The position numbers and the translations under genes were made by a program. From Enoplolaimus lenunculus (taxonomy: Eukaryota > Nematoda > Enoplea > Enoplida > Thoracostomopsidae): DNA of 64,000 nucleotides. Where the stretch lies: assembly GCA_030248215.1 (NCBI GenBank), contig JASANG010001260.1, positions 1-64,000 on the forward strand, given 5' to 3'. Of this stretch, positions 24,133-35,448 are shown piece by piece (within the stretch, counting starts at the first letter, position 1; each line of letters starts with the position of its first letter). The notes under the pieces were generated by a model. The model was not told where the DNA came from. It did not search any database and saw nothing but the letters and a program-made list of their open reading frames with translations.

Positions 24133-27100
24133 GGTTCCAAACATGAAGTGGAAAAGCTTTTACCAACTCAAACTGCAGCGATTAAAAATATTGCTGATCA
24201 ATGCATGAACGCAGCAAAACAAACTGAAAAAGAATTCATGAACGTCATGCATTTGACGGCAGAATTGTCCGAAGCGCTAGTAAACGCAAAAGGGAGCTAT
24301 GAACAAAAATTAACTGTAATCAAAGCACGAAAACAAATTGTCGAAATCGAAAAATCAGCAGCTGAAAAACAAGTTGAACAAGATCGTGAAATGAAAGACA
24401 AATTTAATCAGGCTGTAGACGAAGCAACTTCAGAGTATAAACAAGCAATGCAAGACATACCTTCTGGTTGGGAATTGATTGGAATGGATATTGTACAAGC
24501 AGCCTGTGGCATTATTGACGGTGTTGCAAGCGTTGTTTCGATGAAGTTTGCTGGCGACAATAAGACAGACAATAAGTCCGGTGGAAACAAAAACGATACC
24601 GACGGAAGCGTGACAAAACAGCAACCACACGGGATCGATTTTGATACACTGTCTCTTGTAAAACTGATGGAGCCACATCTGAACGTCTTACAAACGCTGA
24701 CGGACACATTGAATGAAGAGAACACAATGAACAACTTGAAAAAACAAAAAGGTAAAGTTGAGTTTTTGAAACAAAGCGTTGCTCGCAGGAAACAGAAGTT
24801 AGCATCGAAAGGAAAAGACAAAAAAACAAATGAACACAGTGAAGAATTGAGCAAACAAGCGGAAGTTGCGTTAACAAATCAAGAACAATTCATTGGCGCA
24901 GTTTGTAAAGCGATACAAACTGGAAACTTAAACGATGACGAGAGAGTAAAATTATCTGAAACCGCAGTTATGTGCACATCTGAACTCGCGGCAATTGTTC
25001 AAGAATGCAATACAACCTGCGGAATTAATCAGTTCGCACAAGCTCCGAATCAAGCGTACGCTGAAACGCAAACGCAAAAAAATCACGGCGATTCAGCGTC
25101 ACAACGTGCAATGCAAAATGCACATTTTAAAGTCGCTCAATCATCTGCTCATTTAAAACAACAAAACGAGTTACTCGACAAATCAATTGAACGACTCCGT
25201 GAATGTAACAGCCGACTGGCTGAGTTGCTCGGAGAATTGCAAACTTTGGATTTGAACAAAATTGAATTCGATCGAATTCGAGCAATTTTGTTGAAAAGTA
25301 CTGTAATATTGGGTGAACTGCGAGAACAGTGGCAAAAAATTGTGCAATTTTTTCAAATGATGTCAAATTTAATTGAATGCTCAATGTCAACAACATTTAA
25401 TCAATTTTTGACCACAACCGAATTGGCCAACGAAAGCAGGCTTCTAGATTACTCGCTTGGCAAATTGACAGCAGATATGCTATACAAACAAATGTATCAT
25501 GCAGTTGCAATCGCTTACCTTGTGAACATGCTTTCGACAACATACATGGAAGTATCAAGTGAGTGGTAACGTAATAACTATTTATCTGGCAAACGGCTGA
25601 TTATTTTATCTACAATTACAGCCTGTGTTACAATTAGGGCCCTCCCGGTATTTGATGGGCCTGTAAAAGAGTAGGCTTACATTCTAGACTACAATTTTTT
25701 TTGCGTAGGCTTAGGCTTAGGACTACGCTTTTGCAACGCTTAGGCTTAGGCTTAAGCTTATTAATACGCTTAATTTACTGTTACGGCCCTACAAATAACA
25801 TTGGCCCAAATTACAATAAAAATTTATGTTATTTTATTTCTGCAGTTAAAAATTACTTAACACTTTGTACCAGCAATATCTCGAAAATATAATTGTAATA
25901 CGATGCCTATTATACGCATGCTGGCGGTCTACACATGAAATGTCAGTAAATATTAGAGTATATTAAATGTCGACAATGTTGACAAAAAAGCAATTTTAGA
26001 CGGATCTTTGCGACGCATAGGTATAAACTCATCCTTACCCTTGCACTGCAAAAAATGATGAGTCAAATTGACTCTCTCCGAAATACGCTTCCCCTGACTA
26101 CACAAACTGAATCAAATTCGACTCACTAAGCGATTCAGTGAATCGAATTAGACTCTGGGGTGTCGAATCTTGACTCAGTTTGTGTAGTCAGGAAAAGCCT
26201 ATTTCGGAGAGTCAAGTTGACTCACCATTTTTTGCAGAGTAAAAAGTTAACATTTTGGACGAGAATATTAAAATTTCTGCGGGAAAATCCAAATTTTCGC
26301 GGTAATTACAAATTTTGGAGCAAAATTTAAATTTTGGAGCAAAATGTAAATTTTGGTGTCAAAATTCAAAGTTTTGCTTGCAAATGAAGTTTTGGCGTCA
26401 AGTTCAAGGTTTCATTTGAAAATTTACGTCTTGACAGGGAAAAATAGAAATTTATGATAACATTCGAGTTTTGGAACAAAATTAAATTCCGACACCGAGT
26501 TCAATATTTTTAGCCAAGTATCTATATATCGGACATTTTACAACTGTTATGCGGTTAAAAAAGACATATTCTCTGAACACCAACGGTATAAAAAATACCC
26601 ACCATATCAACCAATATGGAAAAATTACGTAATCCGTGCAGCTGATTATATTGCCGGACGTTGCATGAGCGAAGCGCACGCATTATAGCCTGTAAAAGAG
26701 ATGACAATTTGTAATTCGTTGACAATAATTAGCTGTGTAATTTTAGATCACGAATTGTTTTTCCAGTGTATACGTGTAACTTTATTAAACCTTATAATGT
26801 TTTGTACCGAACTTATGTTTAAAAATGCAACAAAATAATACAACAAAATGTGAGTTTACCTAAATAAGTATAATATATGTTTTAGCGAACCATGTGATGC
26901 CTGCTATAAGTGGTCTTGATAAATTGTTCGCCATAGATCCGAATGATAAACAAGCCATGACTTTGGCTCAACAATGCTTAACATCGAAGAGTATAAAAGC
27001 ACAACAAGAAATCGGTGTTATAGTTATACGACAGAAAGCAGAATTTGATTCCTATTTCGAGCGTCGAATGATAGATATTCAGCAAAAAATGCAAAAGTAC

Positions 27101-27244
27101 GTACCGCAGAAATCTAATGAATTACCTGATAAACAGAAAAAAGCGATTGATTTTGGAACTCAAAGAGCATTACAGTATCAGACTCAATCTGACGCCGGTA
27201 TTAATCAAATCGCAAAAAGTTTGAAACCAGATGAGTTTTTTTGA
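24133..27244 (+). CDS. Long-helix protein with central hydrophobic segment, alpha-pore-former-like (5' end missing)
   Basis: Two exons are supported: 24133-25558 and 26886-27244, joined by a GTGAGT donor and a TTTTAG acceptor with matched phase (codon ACA), giving 594 visible residues. A TAG lies in frame at 24088 and no good ATG opens the frame, so exon 1 probably begins at the TATTCAAG acceptor and the true start is upstream. The protein is Lys/Gln/Glu-rich and mostly helical. A hydrophobic stretch (about residues 112-138, containing GMDIVQAACGIIDGVASVV) sits between two coiled-coil-like regions. A late conserved-looking block (about 390-420) contains LREQWQKIVQFFQMMSNLI. The C-terminal exon starts NHVMPAISGLDKL. 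From memory, proteins of this plan occur in several invertebrates without an assigned role; the long-helix/hydrophobic-hairpin plan recalls ClyA/Hbl-type proteins, which is inference. AATAAA lies at 27426. The gene looks intact. Confidence 0.8.
25620..25806. mobile_element. MITE family B copy in the helical-protein intron
   Basis: Reverse-oriented family B element: GTTACAATTAGGGCC at the left pairs loosely with GGCCCTACAAATAACATTGGCC at the right (right end given as its parts GGCCCTAC and AACATTGGCC). The core carries TTAGGC repeats. It lies 61 bp after the donor. Confidence 0.75.
26044..26240. mobile_element. MITE family C (GAGTCAA palindrome) copy
   Basis: Begins CACTGCAAAAAATG and ends CATTTTTTGCAGAG. 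Just inside are ATGAGTCAAATTGACTC and GAGTCAAGTTGACTC, followed by CTCTCCGAAAT and its complement. The whole element folds on itself. It is non-coding. Confidence 0.85.
26268..26480. repeat. Degenerate short tandem repeat
   Basis: Loose repeats of about 20 bp built on AAATTTTGGAGCAAAAT, decaying towards the right. It is inside the intron of the helical-protein gene. Confidence 0.6.
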
Positions 27245-27446
27245 TTGTAGAACGATTAACTGCAATCAGTTTTAATGCAATTTATTATTAATAGTCCGAA
27301 ACTTTGCATTTTTAACTGTAAATTTTCATGACGTCGAATATATGAATTTTTAAGTTTCCCATAAATATTTGTTTTTGTAGCAGTTGAAAGGTGCAGGTTC
27401 AAATACTAGTCAAGTTGACTTTTCCAATAAACATTTTTCGTTTATT

Positions 27447-27627
27447 ATTCGTTATCCATTTTGTCGTGTGTCTCACATGTGGAAATTGGCGACGCCAATT
27501 TCCCAATTGATTTTCGGATAACTCTACAACCGGAGAATTGAGAAATTAAAATTTGGTCAAGTGAGAAATTGAAACATTTTATAAAACGAAGATGATATGT
27601 GGGGCACACGATAAAATGGATGACGCA
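27447..27627. mobile_element. Short copy of long-TIR element family F
   Basis: The left end (CGTTATCCATTTTGTCGTG) and right end (CACGATAAAATGGATGACG) are inverted versions of each other and match the ends of the 1.9-kb element at 31579-33510. This is an internally deleted derivative, just after the helical-protein gene's polyadenylation signal. Confidence 0.75.
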
Positions 27628-27959
27628 TTATATCACAAAGTAGCTAGGTATAGGTAAAACTAGAGATAATTTTTGCAAATTTTTCATTTTAAATTACTTA
27701 ATTCAAATAGAGTGAAAGATTTTGCATATTTACTTTTGGAGTAAGAGAAAAATGTCTCTTATTAATTTGTGCCCATACAAAAGTAAACGAGCGACAATGC
27801 TTGTAAGTAAAATTATTATTTGCTGTTAAATATTTGCTGGAGCCGGAACCGGAATCAGCCCTGTATCCTGTACCGAGGTATCCCGTGAGTGTTGCTGTGA
27901 ACATATACAATCGTATAGTGCAATGCTAATTTCAGTTTGCTTAAAAGTGGCTTTTACAG

Positions 27960-28110
27960 TCAAACAAATTTATATGTGTGGTATTTTGGATCGGTGTGCC
28001 AAGAATGGATTATGCATACTTCAACAAGAGTATGCAACTGGGTACACTATGTGTAGAAAAGAATGTGCCCGGCACGCTTTGCGTTTTTGGCCTACCCCTC
28101 TTTATTTAAA
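27960..28110 (+). CDS. Possible ShKT-like exon (weak)
   Basis: After the acceptor CTTTTACAG (27959) an open frame carries five cysteines spaced as C-x5-C-x5-C-x12-C-x3-C, with GLC and YTMC in positions typical of ShKT domains. The sixth cysteine expected after CARHA is absent. The acceptor gives phase 1, as in the ShKT gene at 50482-54944. Against this, part of the stretch (about 28014-28105) resembles the neighbouring hairpin repeat at 28240-28340, so it may be a relic or chance. No donor or second exon was found and the 3' limit is arbitrary. Confidence 0.3.
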
Positions 28111-28174
28111 GGGGGGCCGTACAACCGGTGCGAACCATGGCACTTTATGTATGCGGCGTCAAACACGCCCTGTG

Positions 28175-28302
28175 GTACATTTTGTACCATGCGGTGCCCC
28201 AAGAGTTGCACATTCTTGTATTATGCACTCTTAGTCTCACCAAGAGTGTATGACACTTAACAAGAGTGTGCAACAATCTCGGCTGTGCATGGTACAAAAT
28301 GT
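28175..28302. mobile_element. Hairpin MITE
   Basis: GTACATTTTGTACCATGC with AGTTGCACATTCTTG is mirrored by CAAGAGTGTGCAAC with GTGCATGGTACAAAATGTAC, giving a long imperfect palindrome. A related half, ACGCGTTGCATTTTTG (28308-28324), reappears inverted at about 28490-28520. It is non-coding. Confidence 0.7.
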
Positions 28303-28917
28303 ACTAACACGCGTTGCATTTTTGCCCACCCAAGCCTTATTCAGGAGTCGATTTCAGTATTAATGCATGTTTAATTGCTTTTCTCTTAAGAATATAAACG
28401 AAGTATGAACTACGAAGTTATATTGCAACAGATCTATATCCTGTTTATTGAAAATTTTGACGCCCCCCTATAAGTCAGGTGGAAATTGACCAAAAATGCA
28501 ACGCGCGTTGAGTACATTTTTTGCACAGAATTTAGCCAGTTGCATACTTTTTTCCACAATTACCACAGGGCATGGGTACCCGGTCGTCCAAACCGTTTTA
28601 GGGACTGTGCGGTAATTGTTATATTGTTATTATTTATATTGCTGTTGTACTGATTTCAACTTTATTAATCATATGATTTTTATTTGATTTTTATTAGTCG
28701 CATCACAATTTAAATGCTTAAATACAAAATAGTGATTTTATATATATATTTCTCCAATAAATTGCAGAATTGTAGTATTTATAGATGGTCCCAAAATAAA
28801 CCAAGATGTATTTATCAAATGGTCATTTATAAACTTCAAAGTAATGCCCGATATCAAACGGTAATGCCAAATATATAAAACGGTTTAAAATTGGCTTTGA
28901 CCTTTGTAATAATTGTT
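28303..28917. other. Intergenic, no gene seen
   Basis: AT-rich DNA containing the inverted partner of the hairpin element (28490-28527) and otherwise nothing I can name. Confidence 0.5.
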
Positions 28918-29099
28918 GGCCAATGTAAACAAAAGAGGCGGAACAGTATTTATAAGCATATTTCTAAACTTAAGCCTAAGCCTAAGCGTAAGAATGAGCA
29001 TATTCCTATTATGCCAAGCAAAAAAATTAGTCTAAAGCTTAAGCTTACTCTTTTCTAGTCCGCAGAAAAACGTTCCGACCCTGATCTTTACATGGGCCG
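28918..29099. mobile_element. MITE family A copy
   Basis: GGCCAATGTAAAC at the left and GATCTTTACATGGGCC at the right, with AGGCGGAACAGT and AACGTTCCGACC inside. The core CTAAGCCTAAGCGTAAGAATGAGC is family A in reverse orientation (quoted as CTAAGCCTAAGCG and AAGAATGAGC). Confidence 0.85.
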
Positions 29100-29336
29100 A
29101 GCTCCGTAACAATTGTTGCAATCGGTTTCGCCAGCTGATAAATGTAACTGCTGCCGGGGGGTCGCAAAAAATTCCTTACATCATGAGAAAAGCAAATTTA
29201 GCACGAGTGTATATTATGAACAAAACAGTTACGGATCAAAAATCCTTATTAAACTTCTGGTGCCATATAAAATCTCGGCAGTTACAACTTCAAGTGTTGA
29301 CGAAAGCAAGAATTTCATTAGAATAGGAAACATTTT
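29100..29336. other. Spacer between two MITEs
   Basis: An open frame of 84 codons spans it, but there is no splice context, recognised motif or polyadenylation signal, so no gene is called. Confidence 0.4.
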
Positions 29337-29767
29337 TACTGTATTGACCCAAATAAGAGGGGTGTAATAAGAGGGGGTCCCATTTTGAGTCCGAATAATA
29401 GGAGTCTGTATCCCTAATAAGAGTCCGTAAGCGGATAGAGTTCCTAAGCCCTAATTAGAGTCCATAAATGTCAATTAACCCTCCAAGCCAAATAATTTGG
29501 GTTCGAAACTGAAACGCGTACGTAAATTTTGAAAGTACATTCCTAAATATAACCTTGTATTATCGCTCAGTCTATTGACAAAAGACAAATATACGTTTGA
29601 AACAACGGATAATTGCAGTACCGGATATATATCGGATATATCAGTAACGAAGGGCGGCAGAGCGTGGTTTAAAATAAATAACAGTCCGTAACCGAATAAC
29701 AAGGGGGGTACCCTCTGGAGAGGCCAAATAAATATCAGTCCCCCCTCTTATTCGAGTCACTACAGTA
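29337..29767. mobile_element. Mariner-like MITE family G, TA target
   Basis: Inverted ends CTGTATTGACCCAAATAAG and CTTATTCGAGTCACTACAG are both flanked by TA, the duplication typical of Tc1/mariner elements. The interior has repeated AGTCCNTAA-like strings (GAGTCCGAATAATAG, TAAGAGTCCGTAAG) and no transposase. Confidence 0.8.
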
Positions 29768-30127
29768 TTACCACATTTAACGTGGCATCAGAGGCAAACT
29801 TTTGGTTGTCTTGGTTTATGCATACTACAATCGAAACGCAAGTAACAATAAACTATAGTCCCCGGATGTTCGTGTATCAAAAATATCTCGCTATGCGCTC
29901 AAAAAATATAGGCGGATATCTGTATATCCGGATATCCGTGTATTCGCCGGATATCTGGACGTCCACTGGCATCCGGAATGCGTTTGTGCAACAAAAGTTG
30001 TCCAACAAATTTGCAATTTTCACTGCTACAGAACCGCTAAAATGTAAAAATCAACTTTTGTAAAATGTTTCTAACAAAACTCAATCAGCTCTATAAACAT
30101 TGAAGACGTCCCTCCCAAAATCCGCGG
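29768..30127. other. Intergenic, no gene seen
   Basis: Includes a cluster of GGATATC-type short repeats near 29915-29965. Nothing coding is supported. Confidence 0.4.
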
Positions 30128-30440
30128 ATATTATACCCGGGAAATGGGGATTTTGATAAATTAGAATATTACCTGGAAATTGGGATTTTTTGAAAATTTG
30201 GATATCTCGGAAATTAGGATTTTGGGCGCAGCCTTTTTCGCTTGGGGTTTCGGAAAATTGTGATTGTGAGAAATTCGGGTATACATTACCCGGGAAATTG
30301 CGATTTTGAACACAGCATTCTTGCTCGGAATTCGGGGAAATTGGGATTTGGGAAATTGGGATATTACCCGGAAAATTGCGATTTTGGTAAACTCAGTATC
30401 ATCCGTAAAAATAGGACTTTGGCTAAATAAAATTTTGGTA
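30128..30440. repeat. Degenerate tandem repeat (GGAAATTGGGATTTTG)
   Basis: Many imperfect copies of CCGGGAAATTGGGATTTTG spaced 20-60 bp apart. The array is old and has lost its regular period. Confidence 0.65.
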
Positions 30441-31578
30441 ATCCCTTATAGTTTATGAATCAGGTGAAATTGTGCGTTTGTAGTAATTTAACACATGTTA
30501 ACCGTACTTTTATTTTACGCTGCTAATATATTTTAAATGATATATTGAGTTTTTCCGTTGAAAAATTGGGCTACCCTCCAGATACAAAATCGTTGCAGCG
30601 TCCCTGATCGGAATGCAGTGTTTGTGATATCATTTTTAAGGTTTACCTGTAGAAAATGTATTTGATAGACAACAATGTTTCATACAATTTCAGCGTATAC
30701 GTTAATTGCCTTGTGGTGGGGTTTGGGGGGCACCACCTCATTGAGATCGCAGTAAAAGACAACTTCCTTAAACGTTCCATCCTCCCCATAGACACCTTTT
30801 AAATTAGGTTTTCAGACGGCTGCCGCCCCTTTAAGACCCACCCCCCGCAGTTTTAAGAAACCCTAAGCACGACGTCTACCGCCCCCCGTCACCGCACTAA
30901 GCGGTTCTTACAATTAAATTGTTAAGATAGTCAAGTTTAGCACAAACAATGAATTGCTTTGTGTGGGGTTTGGTGGTCGACAGTCCCCCTGAAAATGCAA
31001 TTAAACCAAATATTTTTATGCCAGCGAGTTTTCTACGAAAGGCGGGTTATATATGTCCTTAACCAAAAAACTGGTGTAAAAGCAAAATGAAATGCTTTAG
31101 GAAGCGTACTTTCAAAACGTCAGCTTCAGCATGCTTTAAAGTTTCGAACTCAACTTTACTTGGTCCTGGAGTCATTTTGCACGACACAGAAATACACATT
31201 TATGGAATGTAACGTTTAGGAACTCTATTAAACTTACATACAGCTTCTGTTGAAAGTTAGGGCTACAACATACAAAAATCGGGTAAAAATTTTAGTTCCT
31301 ATCACTATTTCCATTTTAAAAGCGATAAAATAGCTTTTAGACTGAATATATTTCGGTAAGAAGTACACTATTGTTTTCCGGTTCTGGTATTTTTTAACCC
31401 TTCCGGTTCCCTATTTTATAATTCCAGTTCCACGATGCTTGCACATTTTCGCTACAATTGATATTTTATGATAAGCGCAATCCACTGCACAGCCACACTA
31501 CTTTGTAAGTATGCTTTAAAGTTTCAAACTAAACTTTGTTGGATCTTGGAGTCATTTATGCGCTACAATTAGGAATAA
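30441..31578. other. Intergenic, no gene seen
   Basis: Holds two related stretches around 30705-30770 and 30950-31010 (both with TTGGGG/GTGGGGTTTGG and then a C-rich run), possibly ends of a further repeat family. No gene is supported. Confidence 0.4.
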
Positions 31579-32003
31579 TGCGTCATCCATTTTATCGTGT
31601 GCCCGCCGTGTGGAAAATTGACGCAACCATTTCCAAGTACGGTTTTGAAAAACGCTTCAAAAAGGAAATTGAATTTCAAAACTGTTTCAATTTCCCACAG
31701 CTATCGATTTTTTAAACTCAAGTAGTTAATTGATAACATTATTTGATCTTCAATTTACCACTAGCGATTTTTTAAACAAGGGCAATCGGAAATTGCGCCA
31801 TTTTCCAAATTCAATTTCCGCTTTGCCTTGACACTGCAATTACCAAAGTGGAAATTGAAAGAGAAGCATAACGTTTGCCAATTTAACGATATTGTCCCTG
31901 TTATCGAAAATTGAATTTACAGTTTACAATTTCAGTTGTGATATTGTCCCCAAAAAGGTTGAAATTTTGCAACTCAAAGTTCAAATTGAAGGTCAGAATG
32001 ACA

Positions 32004-32224
32004 GTTTCTAGAAATGATGTTTGATGGGCCACCCAAGTCGCAAGGTTGAAATTGTGCGATTGAAATTGAAAGTAGGAACTGATGTGATGGGCCTCCTAAG
32101 TTGAAATTTTGGAGAGTTTCTAGAAATGTTTTATGGGCCGCCCAAGTCGCAAGGTTGAAATTGTGCGACTGAAATTGAAAGTAGAAATTGAATGTGATGT
32201 GCCTCCTAAGTTGAAATTTGGACC
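32004..32224. repeat. 111-bp tandem duplication inside family F
   Basis: The stretch starting TTTCTAGAAATG and containing GTCGCAAGGTTGAAATTGTG occurs twice, starting at 32006 and 32117. Copies differ by a few bases. Confidence 0.8.
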
Positions 32225-32383
32225 CCCTTATCACACCCTCTTATTCGGGTAGTTACAATAATAAAATCATTAATATTGTACCCTATCCATTTACGGACTC
32301 TAATTAAAGAAATGAAGACGTATTGACTTATAGACTCCAAAATCAGACTATTTTCTCCTCTTTTTATTTGGGTCAGTACAGTA
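32225..32383. mobile_element. Family G end fragments nested in family F
   Basis: CCTCTTATTCGGGTAGTTAC near 32241-32260 and TTTATTTGGGTCAGTACAG ending at 32381 match the right end of the mariner-like MITE at 29337-29767. Confidence 0.65.
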
Positions 32384-33516
32384 CATAGGTTTTATTCACT
32401 GTCATTAGCATGTGCATACTTGATATATTGAATTAATTCAGTAAAAAAACTTGGACAAAAACAATGCTAATGTAAGCGTGTAAAATAGCATAAATTACGA
32501 ATTTAAATACAAAAATCAGAAATGTTATTTATTTCGATCTGGTTGAAGTGTTAGGCATATGGGGCAAACTGAAAATACACCGAACTTTTTAAGATTTCAA
32601 TGTAAACTGTTTCTTGTAGAGCTGGTAACCAAAATGACACCGTATCAAAAAAAGTATAATACCAGCTACAACGCAACGATGTAAAAACAGGTTCAGTTGT
32701 TCTCTCGAGAACAACGTACTATCAGCTCTGAAAGCTACTTTAACGGCAGTTTTGTTAACTCAATTCATTAAATACGGCAATCTACCACCCTAAACGGCGT
32801 CTTATCCTGGTTTCTAGCTCTTTGTACATGTCAGAACGAACGTAGTCTATTTGAATCAGCTTTTAATCTGCCCCAATTCAAGGCCTGGTTTATGCCTAAC
32901 ATTACGTATGCAATATTTACCCCATTCAAAATCGAATATTTAGAATAAATTCAGTTGTAAACTGCACGCATCTCTGGCTCATGGCTATGTCAAATCATCA
33001 CATATACATAAACATGAATATGCAGATAGAAAGAAAATATAAACGTATAATACATTTTAACAGGTATATTAAACCGTTGAAATTGGAGGTCAAAGGTCAT
33101 GTACCTACCGCAGTGTTTCCGCTTTTATGATTTTTTCAATTTCCCACTGCCCTGCTGATTTTCAACTACCGTGAGGGAAATTGAAACTGAAATTTGGGTG
33201 CCCATTTCCCACTGCAGTTTTGGTGACTTTTCAATTTCCTTTTCGACAGCAAATTTAGCTTATCAATTTCCTATTTAAGTTTTAAAAATGTCTCAATTTC
33301 CTACTGCTGTCCTATTTAAATTCCCTATTGGGAAATCGACACTCAAAATATCATTTCAATTTACTAGTACGGTTTGTAAATTGTCTCAATTTCCCACTAG
33401 ACCAATTTTTTCAAATTAAATTTCCTTCCTGACGCGTTTTTCAAAACCGTACTTGGAAATGGTTGCGTCAATTTTCCACACGGCGGGCACACGATAAAAT
33501 GGATGACGCATAATTG

Positions 33517-33607
33517 ACATTTATGGACTCTAATTAGTGTTTAGGGACTCTATCAGCTTAGACTCGACTCAAAATGGGGACCCCTTCTTTACTCTGGTCA
33601 ATAAAGT
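33517..33607. mobile_element. Family G fragment
   Basis: Contains GGGACTCTA, GACTCAAAATGGGGACCCC and a terminal CTCTGGTCAATAAAGTA, resembling the right half of family G. It lies directly beside the long-TIR element. Confidence 0.5.
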
Positions 33608-33694
33608 ACTTGTATGTTTTTCATATTCGGCGCTATACACTGTCCAGGTATACATCAATAATCAATTTTTTAAAAACATTTTTCGGCGAAACGA

Positions 33695-33850
33695 TTAACC
33701 CTTTCTCACATGAATATTTTCTATTTTCCCTGAGACCTACTTTTATGCTGGGATTCGAACTCGGGTAACTGGAGTGGGAGGCGTATACCATCACCACTCA
33801 GCTATAGGAGCTTGACGATCGAGCCCGAGGGGGCTCTCACGTCTTGTTGG
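33695..33850 (-). mobile_element. tRNA-derived SINE copy 1
   Basis: On the minus strand the head has a consensus polymerase III A box (TAGCTGAGTGG) and B box (AGTTCGAATCC) in tRNA-like spacing, after GCTCCTA. The anticodon arm does not fold, so it is not a working tRNA. A tail containing AAAAGTAGGT and TGTGAGAAA follows. A second copy at 58690-58850 matches across the head and tail. Confidence 0.7.
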
Positions 33851-34094
33851 TGATTTAGTACAATGTATACGTGTTGCAATTGTTAAACACGGTGCGATAT
33901 ACATTACTTAACGTATATACACTGCGCTTAGTTGCCTATAGGCAACTCAATGTGAGAAGGGGGTAAAATTACACAATTGGCACCAGGCTTTTAAAGTGAA
34001 TAGCTTAAAAGCACGCGGCACTCATTCTGTTTACTCAACATGTTAATATTTATCGACGAACAAACGCAATACTTTAAATTCAAATGAATTAATC
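33851..34094. other. Spacer, no gene seen
   Basis: Nothing recognisable apart from short AT-rich strings. Confidence 0.4.
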
Positions 34095-34581
34095 GGCCCA
34101 TGTATTGAACAGGACAGTAACAGTAGTATAAGCATATATATTCCTAAGCCTACACTGTAAAAAAATGGTGAGTCAAACTAACTCTCTCCGAAATTGGCTC
34201 TACACGACCACGCAAACTGAGTCAAATTCGCCTCCGCCAGAGTCAATTTCAACTCACTGAGTTGTACGTTTGACTCTGGTGGAGCCGAATTAGACTCAGT
34301 TTACGTAGTCGTGTAGAGCCTATTTCGGAGAGTCAATTTGACTCACCATTTTTTCCAGTGCAGTAACTTCAGTTACGAATGCGTTAAGTCAAATTTGACT
34401 CAGTTTGTGTAGTCCAGTAGAGCCTATCTCTGAAAGTGTCAATTTGACTCACAATTTTTTTGCAGTGTAAGGTTAAGGATGAGTTTATACCTAAGCCTGA
34501 GCATAAAAATAGTCTAAACCTTGAGCTTACTCTATTACAGTCCCGCAGGAAGACGTTCCGACCTCGTTCTATACATGGACC
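34095..34581. mobile_element. MITE family A variant with a nested family C element
   Basis: The left end GGCCCATGTATTGAACAGG and right end GTTCTATACATGGACC are inverted. A complete family C element (34152-34360) plus a second C fragment (about 34386-34470) interrupt the core, so family C inserted after this A copy. Confidence 0.75.
34152..34360. mobile_element. MITE family C, nested
   Basis: ACACTGTAAAAAAATGGTG to CACCATTTTTTCCAGTG, with GAGTCAA/TTGACTC pairs and CTCCGAAAT inside. It is palindromic overall. Confidence 0.8.
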
Positions 34582-35271
34582 AGTTAATCAATTCAGTAAC
34601 CGAATTAGTTGAGTTCACCGTTCATATAAGCTTTACTAACTATCAGCTGATTTAATTTCGCGTTAGTTGATTAGCTCAAAATGACCTGAATCAATTCAGA
34701 AGTCCGAGTTCAAACCAGTGTACAACCGAAGATCTGCCTCTGGCGCCGGCAGAAAATCGATCACCGGCTCCGGTAGAATTCCTACAGAAGGTTCCGATAA
34801 TTTCGGTAATGAATTTTTGCATTGTTTTACAGAATATATTTCTTTGGAGCGTTTTGTTGTAGCTTTTGGTACATTTAGAAATCAAACTGTCAAGATTTCG
34901 TAGAAATAAGCGCAAAGCCAAATGATTTAACACCTTATGGATATTTGCTGAAAATACAAAATTAAACTTTTTAACTACCTAATTTCGGCTCATCTCCAGC
35001 TCTGAAAATTTTTAACCTCTGGCTCGGTATTTTTCAACTCCAGTTGCCACTGCTTCTAACATATTCAACTTTGACTCGGTGGTTTAAATCTGAAAATTGT
35101 CACTGGAATTTACCATGTACAATTATTATTTGAATGAACACGCACTTCTGCAAAGTACTAGGGTGTCCCGGGCCTGAGTCCTCGCACTGAAGCCATATAA
35201 TTTCAGAGCCAGGGCTCGGGCCATACTATGCCGTGGACAAGGCAAGAAAAAAACCAAATCATCAAAATCTG
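34582..35271. other. Intergenic, no gene seen
   Basis: Contains CCGGCTCCGGTAG-type strings related to the CCGGAAC repeats elsewhere. Short frames on both strands lack splice sites or motifs. Confidence 0.4.
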
Positions 35272-35448
35272 GGCCCATGTAAAGATCTGGGGCGGGACGT
35301 TTATCTGTAGAACTAGAACAGAGTAAGCTTAAGCTTTAGACTAATTTTTTGCTTGTCTTAGACTTAGGAATATACTCATTCTTACGCTTAGACTTACGCT
35401 TAGGAACACGCTTATAATACTGTCCCACCCCTGTTTTTTACGTTGGCC
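35272..35448. mobile_element. MITE family A copy
   Basis: GGCCCATGTAAAGATCTGGG at the left and TTTTTTACGTTGGCC at the right, with the canonical core AAGCTTTAGACTAATTTTTT and GCTTAGGA units. Confidence 0.85.

Larger units (their letters stand above)
31579..33510. mobile_element. 1.9-kb DNA transposon with 77-bp terminal inverted repeats (family F)
   Basis: The left end begins TGCGTCATCCATTTTATCG and the right end is its reverse complement. The match continues for about 77 bp with almost no mismatch, through GTGTGCCCGCCGTGTGG and CCAAGTACGGTTTTG. TAA flanks both sides (31576-31578 and 33511-33513), the target duplication used by PIF/Harbinger-type elements, so that assignment is inference. The interior holds CAATTTCCCAC repeats, a 111-bp tandem duplication and a family G fragment, with no transposase reading frame. 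It is non-autonomous. Confidence 0.85.

Noticed and set aside
24408-24877. Minus-strand frames within the helical-protein exon
   Set aside because: They are shadows of a well supported plus-strand exon with no splice sites or motifs of their own.
29107-29367. 84-codon plus-strand frame beginning after MITE A
   Set aside because: It runs into the left end of the mariner-like MITE and has no acceptor, donor or known motif.
33750-33815. Functional tRNA gene on the minus strand
   Set aside because: A and B boxes fit, but the anticodon arm does not pair and a second copy with the same tail lies at 58690-58850, so it is a SINE.
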